NCBI RefSeq assembly: GCF_037126435.1
Contig: NZ_CP147021.1
Span: 1 to 35,014 of the forward strand
From: Bernardetia sp. ABR2-2B
GTDB taxonomy: Bacteria > Bacteroidota > Bacteroidia > Cytophagales > Bernardetiaceae
Length of the DNA stretch: 35,014 nucleotides
Direction: 5' to 3'
The notes beneath the pieces were generated by a model. The model made no database searches. It saw only the letters and a list, made by a program, of their open reading frames with translations, and had not been told where the DNA came from. Each line of letters starts with the position of its first letter. The stretch's first letter is position 1. The position numbers were made by a program, and so were the translations under genes. Positions 1-8,474 of the stretch are shown one piece after another.

Positions 1-3000
1 GAAATTAATACGAACAGTATCACTAATTCTACATCCTCTTGGGTCTTGAACGACAAGACTATATGTATTTTCTTCTGTAACATCAAAGACAGAATCTGTT
101 GCAATGATTGTATTTTCTCCTGCTACATACCATTCATAGGTTGTTCCTGCAAGGTGTGATAAATCACTTCCAACCAGTCTATAAGGTAAATCGGCTGGAG
201 AACAGACTGTTTTGTCTTCTCCTAAATCTACGACTACCTCATCATCAAAATTGAATACTTTTACTCGGTTACTAGTAGATGCACAACGTGTGATAGCATT
301 TTCTAAGCGAATAAAATACGTTCCTGTATCCAAAACAAAAAGAGTATCATTGCCATTTCCAACAGAAATAATGTCGCCATTTTCATCTAGGCTTTTCCAA
401 TCATAAATAAAATCTCCTTCTGGTGCAACAATAAAAGCTGTATCAGTTTTACATTTATATTTATCTACCCCCAAATCTACCACAGGTAAAGGATAGACAA
501 TCATTGTCATAACTCGGCTCGTATCTGGACAGCCATTTGTTTCTCCAATGACCCATATTTCATCACCATTTTGGAAAGTACCTGCGATGGGTTCATATTC
601 GTTTGCAACTGCTCCTGCTGGCATTGGTAATCCATTTTTATAAAAAACATAGTTAGTTGCTCCTTCGGCTACAAATTTTGTGGTTTGATTGGCACAAATG
701 GACGTGTCAGGAGAGGATAAAATAACTGTTGGAGTAGGTGTAACAGCTACCTCTACTATTGTATTTGGAACAGGAGCAAGGCTACAAAGTGTATCAAGAA
801 GGGAAACAATTTGATATGTTCCTCCCTCTGATTGAATCGTATATTCAAAAGGACTAGGAGTAGTTTCTGTTCCTACATAAACCTCTCTAATTTGTGTAAG
901 ACCTCCAGTAGATGTTTCTCTGTAAGTAAGTTTTAACGGAAAAGCACCACTAAGTTCAAAGGTTATAGGACTTATATCTCTTTCACAGATAGTATTATTC
1001 CCAGTTAAACTAGCTGATAGAGGAGGTAAAAATACCACTGTTATTGTATCATTAGCTTGACATCCAAAAATAGAATTACTAATACGCACTTTATATTTTT
1101 TTGTAATAGTTTGATGAGGTATAAACTCATCAATAGACAAGGTTGAGTTTATACCTATGATTGTTGTAGGTGCAGCTAACTCTGACCATTCAAAAGAAGT
1201 TGTTGGTAGTAAATAAGCTGGAAGACCTGTCGTTAGGTTCACTCTACCCTCAGAAGCACAGAGAAATAAACTATCAGGAAAGTTAGTTTCTCCTTCTTTT
1301 TTTATTTGTACAGCACTATTTCCAAAGAAAATAACAGTTACTGTATCTTTTACTTTACAGGAATTGAGAATGCCATTTATAGCATCAACAATTGTAATTT
1401 CATAGCGAGTAGTATCAGAAAAATTAGCTACTGGGAGTATTCTATCTGTTCCCACTACTGTAATCAAACTTGGATTAGTAATATCTTTCCATGAATAAGT
1501 CACTTGCCCTGTATTTGAAGTGTAGCCAGCTTCTAAGGTCTGAGTTCCATCTGTATCACAAAAGATAAGTGAATCAGCAGCTAACTCATTGCCTTGTAAA
1601 ATCACAGCAGCAGGAAAAAATATAACTTTAATGGTATCTTTTTCTATACACCCATTTAGATTAGCTTCTACTCTATAAACAGTTGTGTCTGAAAAATTAT
1701 CTACCCAAAGCGATCCAAAAGTAGAGAGTAGTGTGTTTGTCTCTTGTTCAAACCATTGGTAAGTGGTAATATTTGTATTTGCTACACTATCTACATATAA
1801 AAGCTGTCTATTGTCATTATCACAAAAACGTAAAACAGTATCTGCTAATTGATTATTATGATAAATAGTAGGGTTTGGAGAGGGTTTAAACTCAATTTCC
1901 ACAAAAGTAGTATCTCCACAGAAAGCAGGATTAGAAGGGTCTTTTACTATTAAGGTATAAATTCTAGTAGAAGAAAAATGAGTAGTTTGGACAGCAGGAG
2001 TCGTAGCAAAAGGAGTTCCTAAAGGCTCAGAAACTGTATTTGTTTGATACCAATAATACTCAGTTTGACTAGAATGACTAGGATCTTGTGCATTCAATGT
2101 TTGCGCTCCATCTCCATCACAATAGACTAAAGTTTGTGTAGAAACATCTTGTAGATTTATTTTGATTTGTGTTGTGGGAGGAGGAGTAAATACCACAGTT
2201 ACTTCATCTGTTTGAGAACAGGAAATTTCTGAATATATGTATGTTACTTCTACTCTATAGGTTCTAGTCGCTGAGAAATTATCTACCCAAAGCGAAGCAA
2301 AAGAGGATACAAGTGTATTAGTTTGTGTATCAAACCATTGATAAGTAGTCGTATTTGTATTGGCTGTACTATCTACATAGAGAAGCTGTTTATTATCATT
2401 ATCACAAAAATACAAAGTGGGATTAGCTACTTGATTATTATGATAAATAGTAGGGTTTGGAGAGGGTTTAAATTCAATTTCCACAAAAGTAGTATCTCCA
2501 CAGGCAGCAGAGTTAGAGGCATCTGTTACTACTAAGGTATAAATTTTAGTAGAAGAAAAATGAGTAGTTTGGACAGCAGGAGTCGTAGCAAAAGGAGTTC
2601 CTAAAGGCTCAGAAACTGTATTTGTTTGATACCAATTATATTCAATTAGGCTAGAATGACTGGGGTCTTGTGCATTTAGTATTTGCGCTCCATCTGCATC
2701 ACAATAAATCAAGTTTTGTGTAGAAACATTCTGCTGATTTATTTTTATTTGTGTAATAGGAGAAGCCGTAAAAACGATAACTATCTCATCAGTTTGAGGA
2801 CAGGAAATTGTTTGTTCTGAGCGAGTTACTTCAACAGAATATCTACTTATTGAAGAAAAATTATTAACACTAATAGAAGCTGTATTGCCTACTAAACTTC
2901 CATCTTGATACCAAGAAATCTGAGCATCAGTAGGCAAGTTAGAGAGTATAAGTTCTTGTTCTCCCTCTTCATCACAGAAAAATAAAGTATCAGGAGCTGA

Positions 3001-4935
3001 CTGAGCAGCATACTCAATATCTACATTATGAGTAGGCTCAAAAATAACAGTAAGAGTATCATACGAATTTCCTTTATCTAAAGCATTACAAGCAGAAGAA
3101 GGGTTATCGACTTTCACAGCATAAGTGGTACTACTAGAAAAATTATTTACGCTCAATGTAGCATTATTCGATAAAGGAGTAGTATTTCCTACTTCATACC
3201 ATTTATAAGAGGTAAAGCTAGTATGAGTATTATCCAAAGCACTAATCATTTGTACACCTAGACTATCACAGATACGCAATGTATCTAGAGAGGTATTATT
3301 ATGTGTAATAGTAGCTATAGGAGGAGGACTAAAAGTAAGTTCAATTGTATCTCTATCTACACAGCCTGTGGCATCTGTTGCTGTTAATTCATAGCTGCCT
3401 GTTTGTGTAGCTACATATTCTTGTGTGGTAGCGAGTAAAGTTGGATTAGGTAATCTGCGCCATTGATAGGTTTCAAAATTAGCACCTCCACGTAGCAGTT
3501 TTTCAGTAACTAAGCCCTCACAATGTAATTCATCTTCTCCTAGACCCATTAAATTAAGTAAGCTAGTTCCTACTGAATAGCCATATGATTCAGCAAGACC
3601 ATGACCATATACATAGGCAATAAAGCCTTCATTGGCAGAACTAGAATTATTTAGGTTATGTACCCCTGAGGTAAGTACAGAGCGAGCATAGGAATAATTT
3701 GTTCCTACAATAGGTATAAAACTAAGTGTATTTGCTCCATCTAAAAGAATATTATTTATATTACCTGTTTTAGTAATGACTTTGAGGTGATACTCATCAA
3801 TACGAAATGTACTCATCGCATCAAAATTAATATTTTTGATAGTCTGTCCATTTGGAGAGAGTAGTGTGAAATGAGAGTCTCCTCTATTAGAAGAAGAAGC
3901 ATCATAATCAGAAGTAGCTAAATGTCCTACAAGAATTGGCTTAGAAGCCTCAATAAAGCGAGGAGTATTATCTCCTAAGGTTCTAAATTGATAGAATTCT
4001 CCCTCATTCAGCGAGATAGGTGAGCTAGGATCTCCACTAATATTTATAAGTGTACCATCACTCTGAGCTATTATCTTGAATAAATCAAAGCGACGCAAAA
4101 TAGAAGGAGATGTATTAACTACATCAGGTACAGTAATAAAACTACGTCCCCATCTTTCAGTGGAAGGTAACTGTTCATAGTGGTGGTTTGAACCAAACTG
4201 ATTGTCTCCGACTCTAGAACGTATATTTCCAGAAAAAACAGCAATCGGTCTAGTCGCACTTATTTTTGAACTTGATAAGTCTCCATCTTCTCCTTCTAAG
4301 AAATATTTTGCTTGTACCAAATAACTTTCACCTCTATTGAGTAGTATAGTGAAAGGTATATGTGGCAAATTCCCTTGCTCTGTTTCTGCTGTAGGTGTAA
4401 TTTCAACAGATGTATTATCTTCTGTAGCTATGATATTAAACTGAGCAGCAGATAATTCTCCTAGAGTTGCAATAATAGGATCTCCATTGGCTTTTTGTGT
4501 AAGAGCATAGTGTTTTTTTCCTAATGTATTGACAGGATAAATTACTGTGGCGTCAGAAGAAGATTCACTTGTATGAAGTGCATAGACACTTACATTATCA
4601 TCAGCCTCTACATAAATTCCTTGTAAAAGTACCTGCTGATCAGTAAAAGAATAAGAACTGTAAGGAGTTATCACAATGCTTGTTGAGGTATTTGCTGCTA
4701 TACTAACAGTAGCAAAGAGAGTAGTACCACCTTGTGTATACACTCTGCAATTTGTAGCTACAGAGGAAGTTATACGTAGTTCAAGAGTTTTTATACCAAA
4801 ACCAGCATAATTTTCTAAGAATCCAACCCAAAACTCTTTTCCTTCTGTGGTAAGTTCACATTGTGCTTTAACAAGATGGGAGAAACTAAGAAATACAAAA
4901 ATAAGTGTAATCCTTAATAAGAATAGTGCTTTCAT
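1..4935 (-). CDS. Giant T9SS-secreted adhesin-like protein, N-terminal 1645 codons (continues across the window edge)
   Basis: The frame is open from ATG at 4935 to position 1 with no stop. Residues 1-24 are a signal peptide ending VKA before Q25. Residues about 25-470 begin with EGKEFWVGFLENY and resemble the IgGFc-binding N-terminal domain found in Bacteroidota surface proteins. From about residue 470 onward it is an array of Ig/PKD-like units with CDGDG or CDNDN starts and VxxxFxPxP linkers. Two of these units are near-identical (separate entry). The C-terminus is not in this piece, but the frame entering at 35014 is in phase and supplies it, so with 32741-35014 it would be one 2402-aa protein. 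It is transcribed divergently from the toxin-like operon. A role in adhesion or gliding-associated surface binding is inferred from domain type only. The ligand is unknown. Confidence 0.85.
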   Translation of the reverse strand, partial: MKALFLLRITLIFVFLSFSHLVKAQCELTTEGKEFWVGFLENYAGFGIKTLELRITSSVATNCRVYTQGGTTLFATVSIAANTSTSIVITPYSSYSFTDQQVLLQGIYVEADDNVSVYALHTSESSSDATVIYPVNTLGKKHYALTQKANGDPIIATLGELSAAQFNIIATEDNTSVEITPTAETEQGNLPHIPFTILLNRGESYLVQAKYFLEGEDGDLSSSKISATRPIAVFSGNIRSRVGDNQFGSNHHYEQLPSTERWGRSFITVPDVVNTSPSILRRFDLFKIIAQSDGTLINISGDPSSPISLNEGEFYQFRTLGDNTPRFIEASKPILVGHLATSDYDASSSNRGDSHFTLLSPNGQTIKNINFDAMSTFRIDEYHLKVITKTGNINNILLDGANTLSFIPIVGTNYSYARSVLTSGVHNLNNSSSANEGFIAYVYGHGLAESYGYSVGTSLLNLMGLGEDELHCEGLVTEKLLRGGANFETYQWRRLPNPTLLATTQEYVATQTGSYELTATDATGCVDRDTIELTFSPPPIATITHNNTSLDTLRICDSLGVQMISALDNTHTSFTSYKWYEVGNTTPLSNNATLSVNNFSSSTTYAVKVDNPSSACNALDKGNSYDTLTVIFEPTHNVDIEYAAQSAPDTLFFCDEEGEQELILSNLPTDAQISWYQDGSLVGNTASISVNNFSSISRYSVEVTRSEQTISCPQTDEIVIVFTASPITQIKINQQNVSTQNLIYCDADGAQILNAQDPSHSSLIEYNWYQTNTVSEPLGTPFATTPAVQTTHFSSTKIYTLVVTDASNSAACGDTTFVEIEFKPSPNPTIYHNNQVANPTLYFCDNDNKQLLYVDSTANTNTTTYQWFDTQTNTLVSSFASLWVDNFSATRTYRVEVTYIYSEISCSQTDEVTVVFTPPPTTQIKINLQDVSTQTLVYCDGDGAQTLNAQDPSHSSQTEYYWYQTNTVSEPLGTPFATTPAVQTTHFSSTRIYTLIVKDPSNPAFCGDTTFVEIEFKPSPNPTIYHNNQLADTVLRFCDNDNRQLLYVDSVANTNITTYQWFEQETNTLLSTFGSLWVDNFSDTTVYRVEANLNGCIEKDTIKVIFFPAAVILQGNELAADSLIFCDTDGTQTLEAGYTSNTGQVTYSWKDITNPSLITVVGTDRILPVANFSDTTRYEITIVDAINGILNSCKVKDTVTVIFFGNSAVQIKKEGETNFPDSLFLCASEGRVNLTTGLPAYLLPTTSFEWSELAAPTTIIGINSTLSIDEFIPHQTITKKYKVRISNSIFGCQANDTITVVFLPPLSASLTGNNTICERDISPITFELSGAFPLKLTYRETSTGGLTQIREVYVGTETTPSPFEYTIQSEGGTYQIVSLLDTLCSLAPVPNTIVEVAVTPTPTVILSSPDTSICANQTTKFVAEGATNYVFYKNGLPMPAGAVANEYEPIAGTFQNGDEIWVIGETNGCPDTSRVMTMIVYPLPVVDLGVDKYKCKTDTAFIVAPEGDFIYDWKSLDENGDIISVGNGNDTLFVLDTGTYFIRLENAITRCASTSNRVKVFNFDDEVVVDLGEDKTVCSPADLPYRLVGSDLSHLAGTTYEWYVAGENTIIATDSVFDVTEENTYSLVVQDPRGCRISDTVRINF
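1676..2766 (-). repeat. Two near-identical 582-bp (194-aa) units inside the adhesin gene
   Basis: The stretch about 1676-2184 recurs at about 2258-2766 with a constant 582-bp offset. Examples are the shared attatctacccaaagcga at 1696 and 2278, and ataaatagtagggtttgg at 1861 and 2443. The offset is a multiple of three, so the reading frame is kept and the protein gains one extra 194-aa block of Ig/PKD-like sequence. Nucleotide identity is high over long runs, which suggests a fairly recent duplication or gene conversion. Unit limits are approximate. Confidence 0.85.
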
Positions 4936-4966
4936 TTGATTTTTTTTTGTATAAAAAGTAAAAATA

Positions 4967-4974
4967 CAAAGATA
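4967..4974 (-). promoter_or_regulatory. Putative Bacteroidota -7 box (TATCTTTG) for the adhesin gene
   Basis: On the minus strand this reads TATCTTTG, matching the Bacteroidota primary sigma factor -7 consensus TAnnTTTG, 31 bp before the adhesin ATG. No convincing -33 TTTG was found at the expected distance, so the call is moderate. Confidence 0.5.
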
Positions 4975-4984
4975 TTTCATTTTT

Positions 4985-5016
4985 TTTGATTTATATAATA
5001 TTTTATCTTACTTTTG
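4985..5016 (+). promoter_or_regulatory. Putative Bacteroidota promoter of the seven-gene toxin-like operon
   Basis: A TTTG at 4985-4988 and TACTTTTG at 5009-5016 fit the -33 / -7 (TAnnTTTG) pattern with a 20-bp spacer, 39 bp upstream of the ATG at 5056. The -7 box covers the TTG at 5014 that would otherwise extend the first gene, which argues for the ATG start. It lies back to back with the adhesin promoter. Confidence 0.6.
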
Positions 5017-5055
5017 CATCTCAATTTTTTTTTGCACTTAGTAAAAGTCTTACAG

Positions 5056-7917
5056 ATGAGAGGTTTCTGCTTTTTATATACTTTTTGTTTTTTATTGCTT
5101 CTGCCTTATTCTAGTGATGCTCAGAAAGGTGGAGGAGCTTCTTCTGAAGGATGTAGTTTAACATGGTACTCCACAGGATTACAAGAAAACGACTCTTATT
5201 TTACAGGTTCAGGCTCTGCCTCTACTCTTATCCCAAACTTTAATGCTGTAAATGGACAAGCCATAAATGGCTGGGTAAACTATGTCATAGAGACTCGTAT
5301 AGAATCTGCTTTTTTTATACCTCCTAAGAATTATACGATGAGGCTTCAATTAGGCACAACACCGTATGAAATACGTTATCGGTTACCTAGAGATGTTTAT
5401 CTAGGTTTATTAGAAATAGTTGTTTCTAATAGTTCTGTCTATTCAGCACCTGTTACTTCCACAGCAGATATTGCTGTTTTTAGAATTGCTAGAGAAGGAA
5501 ATATAATGCGTTTTTATAAAAATAACGAATTAATTCCTGTACCTACTCTAGTTACAGCAGATACAGGGGCAGATGCTAGAGTTGAAGTTAGCGCAAGTCA
5601 CCAAGGAAAAATGCGTGTCAATGTTTATTCTCCTATGTGTCAGCAGTTAATACCTGATTTTGAAGTTACTTCTTTAGAGTGTGATACTGGAATAGGTACA
5701 GTAAATATGATAGGTAAATGGGAATCAGCATCTCATTATTCACATAATACAACTTTAAACTCTCCTACAGGAACTCCTCAAGGCAGTAGTTTGTCCTCCT
5801 CTGTTCCTAGTGTAGGCTGGATAACATCTGTAATTCCAGATTACCGAGCTGCTACCTATTATATGGGTATTGGAAAGACAATTACTTGGCAACATACATT
5901 CACTCAGTTGAATGGCAATACATTAGTAGCCAATAACGAAGGTTTTGCAAGACCTACAAATATATTAGCAGTACAAGAAGATGGTTGGATTGGCTTTAGA
6001 AATGATAATAAAACACGTTGGTCAGTAGGTTTTATAGATGCTGCAACTTCTACTGTTTTATATGAATATAGAGCAAAAAGTCTTACTTTTGGTGAGATTC
6101 CTATTGGGGGAATAGGAACAGGAGTAGATATATATATAGAAGGGAATAAAGTAGCTACAGTTTCTGCATTTTTATCAGATTACTTGCGTATAGCTAAAGA
6201 AGGTGCTACTATTAAATTTTATGTCAATGAAGTGGAGGTATATAGTGAATCTATTACTACTCCCTCTAATCTAAAGGCTAATTTTGGTTTTGGAGGAGCG
6301 AGTTCTTCTATTTCTTATCCCACTCTTTCTTTTTGTACACCACCAGTAGAAATTACTCTTACAACTACAGATGTATCAGCTTGCCAAGGTCAAGATATTT
6401 TACCACTTACACCTACTACACAATATACAACAGAACTAAGATGGTATGCTACTAACCCAGATGGAGTTTTTCCACGTCCTTTACCTATTGATGTTGGATT
6501 TAGTTTTGACCCAGATGCAAGTGGTCTTCTCTCAACAGGAGTTCATTCTTATTATGTAACAGGTATAGACCTCAATGGACAAGAATCAACAGCTCGTCAA
6601 ATTACAATTACGGTACATAATACTCCACAAGCGACTTTGACTCCTATTCCTGTTGTTTGTCAAGGAGAATCAGTTACGCTACAGATAACTAATTATAGCC
6701 CTTCTTATAGTTATAGTTGGGAGATTGAACAAGGTGGAATCTGGACATCTGTGGGAGTAGGAGAAGTAGCTACTTTAGATTACATAAACGGAACAACTTC
6801 TCTTTACTTTCGTCTCGTTACTACAAATTATATAACAAGTTGCTCCTCTTATATCTTAAGAACTATTTCTTATACTTCTTCTCCTACTCTTGTTTATAAT
6901 TCTTTTGTCGAAGCTGAAGTAGGAGAAACAGCTACTTTTGATGTTATAAATACGAGTGGTATTATTTATACGTATCAATGGAGAGGACCTAATGGGTATA
7001 TTTCTTCTGTAGAAAACCCTTCTATTTTAGTTAATTCAGGTTCGTATGGAGAATATGTAGTTGTTGTAAGTAATAATGGATGTGAAAGAGAATATAGAGC
7101 TATTTTGAGTGAAAAAGGTGTTTTTGCAACACTTAAAGAAAACTTAGGTGCTTCTTACTATCACACAAATAAAGTAGGAAAACTCTATTTCAAATTTGAT
7201 GAAAAATATGGTGTAGGAGATAATGGAACTGCTGCTATTTCTGTTTTCAATTACGATTTTCAAGAAGTAACTCAATTGGATGCAACTAAAGAATATGGAT
7301 ATAATTGGTATGAGTTAGATTTGTCTAGTTTTGGAATAGAAGGCGATCAGTATGTGCTTCATATTAGAGATGAATTAGCTCGTAGGTATGTACTACGTGT
7401 TAAATATGTTACTGATAATAGCAGTGTATATATCTCCGAAAACGAAGAACTATGTATTAGTGAAGCCTCGGATCGTAGGAGTGTTAGGTTAAATGCTACT
7501 ACCTATGTAGATGCTTCTCCTTATTCTATTAGTTGGTATGTATCAAAAAATCAAAACACAATAAATCAATTAGAAAATTTATCAGATTCTGATCGTGAAG
7601 CACTACTATTTTCAGAAGAAACAGAAGTTGATAGTCGTCATACAGCTACTTATTTTGAAACACAACAATATTATCTCAATGTGCCTAATCAAGATACGTT
7701 ATACGCTTCTGGAGAAGGGATATATCATGTACGTGCTTTAGTAAGGAACTACTGTGGAGAGCAGACCTATAGTAATATAGTTACCATCAATGTATATATA
7801 GGAGAAAATTGTAGAGTAGTTCAAGTAGTACCTAAGAAAAAACATCGTTTTGAATTTTTCTTTAGCATTAGACGTTTACTTTCTCCCAGACCTAATACTA
7901 ACCCTACTACCCAATGA
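5056..7917 (+). CDS. Large secreted Ig/PKD-like protein, first gene of the Rhs operon
   Basis: I do not recognise a named family. From ATG 5056 it is 953 aa, with a signal peptide (hydrophobic FLYTFCFLLLLP, cleavage near SDAQ). The N-terminal half holds two related beta-rich modules: RIAREG plus FYKNNE near residue 143 and RIAKEG plus FYVNEV near residue 378, about 235 residues apart. These may be lectin-like. The middle carries Ig/PKD-like segments (ACQGQDILPL, VCQGESVTL). The last 35 residues are basic and no T9SS sorting domain is evident. An upstream TTG at 5014 is in frame but lies inside the promoter -7 box, so I reject it. The stop overlaps the next ATG by 4 bp, indicating translational coupling. 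It probably acts outside the inner membrane; a binding or shell role is inference. Confidence 0.8.
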   Translation: MRGFCFLYTFCFLLLLPYSSDAQKGGGASSEGCSLTWYSTGLQENDSYFTGSGSASTLIPNFNAVNGQAINGWVNYVIETRIESAFFIPPKNYTMRLQLGTTPYEIRYRLPRDVYLGLLEIVVSNSSVYSAPVTSTADIAVFRIAREGNIMRFYKNNELIPVPTLVTADTGADARVEVSASHQGKMRVNVYSPMCQQLIPDFEVTSLECDTGIGTVNMIGKWESASHYSHNTTLNSPTGTPQGSSLSSSVPSVGWITSVIPDYRAATYYMGIGKTITWQHTFTQLNGNTLVANNEGFARPTNILAVQEDGWIGFRNDNKTRWSVGFIDAATSTVLYEYRAKSLTFGEIPIGGIGTGVDIYIEGNKVATVSAFLSDYLRIAKEGATIKFYVNEVEVYSESITTPSNLKANFGFGGASSSISYPTLSFCTPPVEITLTTTDVSACQGQDILPLTPTTQYTTELRWYATNPDGVFPRPLPIDVGFSFDPDASGLLSTGVHSYYVTGIDLNGQESTARQITITVHNTPQATLTPIPVVCQGESVTLQITNYSPSYSYSWEIEQGGIWTSVGVGEVATLDYINGTTSLYFRLVTTNYITSCSSYILRTISYTSSPTLVYNSFVEAEVGETATFDVINTSGIIYTYQWRGPNGYISSVENPSILVNSGSYGEYVVVVSNNGCEREYRAILSEKGVFATLKENLGASYYHTNKVGKLYFKFDEKYGVGDNGTAAISVFNYDFQEVTQLDATKEYGYNWYELDLSSFGIEGDQYVLHIRDELARRYVLRVKYVTDNSSVYISENEELCISEASDRRSVRLNATTYVDASPYSISWYVSKNQNTINQLENLSDSDREALLFSEETEVDSRHTATYFETQQYYLNVPNQDTLYASGEGIYHVRALVRNYCGEQTYSNIVTINVYIGENCRVVQVVPKKKHRFEFFFSIRRLLSPRPNTNPTTQ

Positions 7918-8465
7918 AGATAACTTATAAAGGGTTGCTTTTTATTCTGTTTAGTGGAATGTTTGTAGCTTGTTCATATTCGCCAGAAAAGTATATAGCG
8001 TGGGTTCAAAACCCTGAAAATGGACTTAAAAAACAAGTTGCATATCAAAATTTTGTAATTGACATTCAATATAAGCCTACTGATTATATGCTTCTGACAA
8101 ATAAAGGAGCAGATAAATCAGATAAAAATTTATTAGATAGTATGCAATACTATAGCTTGAGTATGCGTGTACCCAAAGAATTTTGTCAGCAAATGGAAAA
8201 TAATCAAGCATTGAGAGATTATTTATCATACGGTTTTCAAGAAGATATTTATATACAACAGGGCAATGATAGTTTGCCTTGTGTTCTTTTTCATTATGAG
8301 CGCACACTAGCTATGAAATGTGTCGCTTCTTATGTACTCGGTTTTGAAAATTTAAGTCAAGATGTGAATCAAGAGCGATTTATGATTTTGAAATCAGCTT
8401 TTTTTTCAGAACCTATTCGTATTGCCTTTTCTAATTTAGAAACACCAGAAGTTCTACTTCCTTAA
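7914..8465 (+). CDS. Small lipoprotein of the Rhs operon
   Basis: 183 aa. The N-terminus has a charged start, a hydrophobic run and a lipobox-like FVAC with Cys20, so it should be lipid-anchored in the envelope. The rest has no motif I can name. It overlaps the preceding stop codon by 4 bp (ATGA) and ends 9 bp before the 1797-aa gene, so it is almost certainly co-expressed with both. It might be an assembly or anchoring factor for the large operon proteins, or an additional immunity-like protein. Neither is shown by the sequence. Confidence 0.8.
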   Translation: MKITYKGLLFILFSGMFVACSYSPEKYIAWVQNPENGLKKQVAYQNFVIDIQYKPTDYMLLTNKGADKSDKNLLDSMQYYSLSMRVPKEFCQQMENNQALRDYLSYGFQEDIYIQQGNDSLPCVLFHYERTLAMKCVASYVLGFENLSQDVNQERFMILKSAFFSEPIRIAFSNLETPEVLLP

Positions 8466-8474
8466 GTTAAAATA

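Noticed and set aside
5014-5055. TTG-initiated 14-residue extension of the first operon gene
   Set aside because: The TTG lies inside a TAnnTTTG promoter box and would put polar residues before a normal signal peptide; ATG 5056 fits better.
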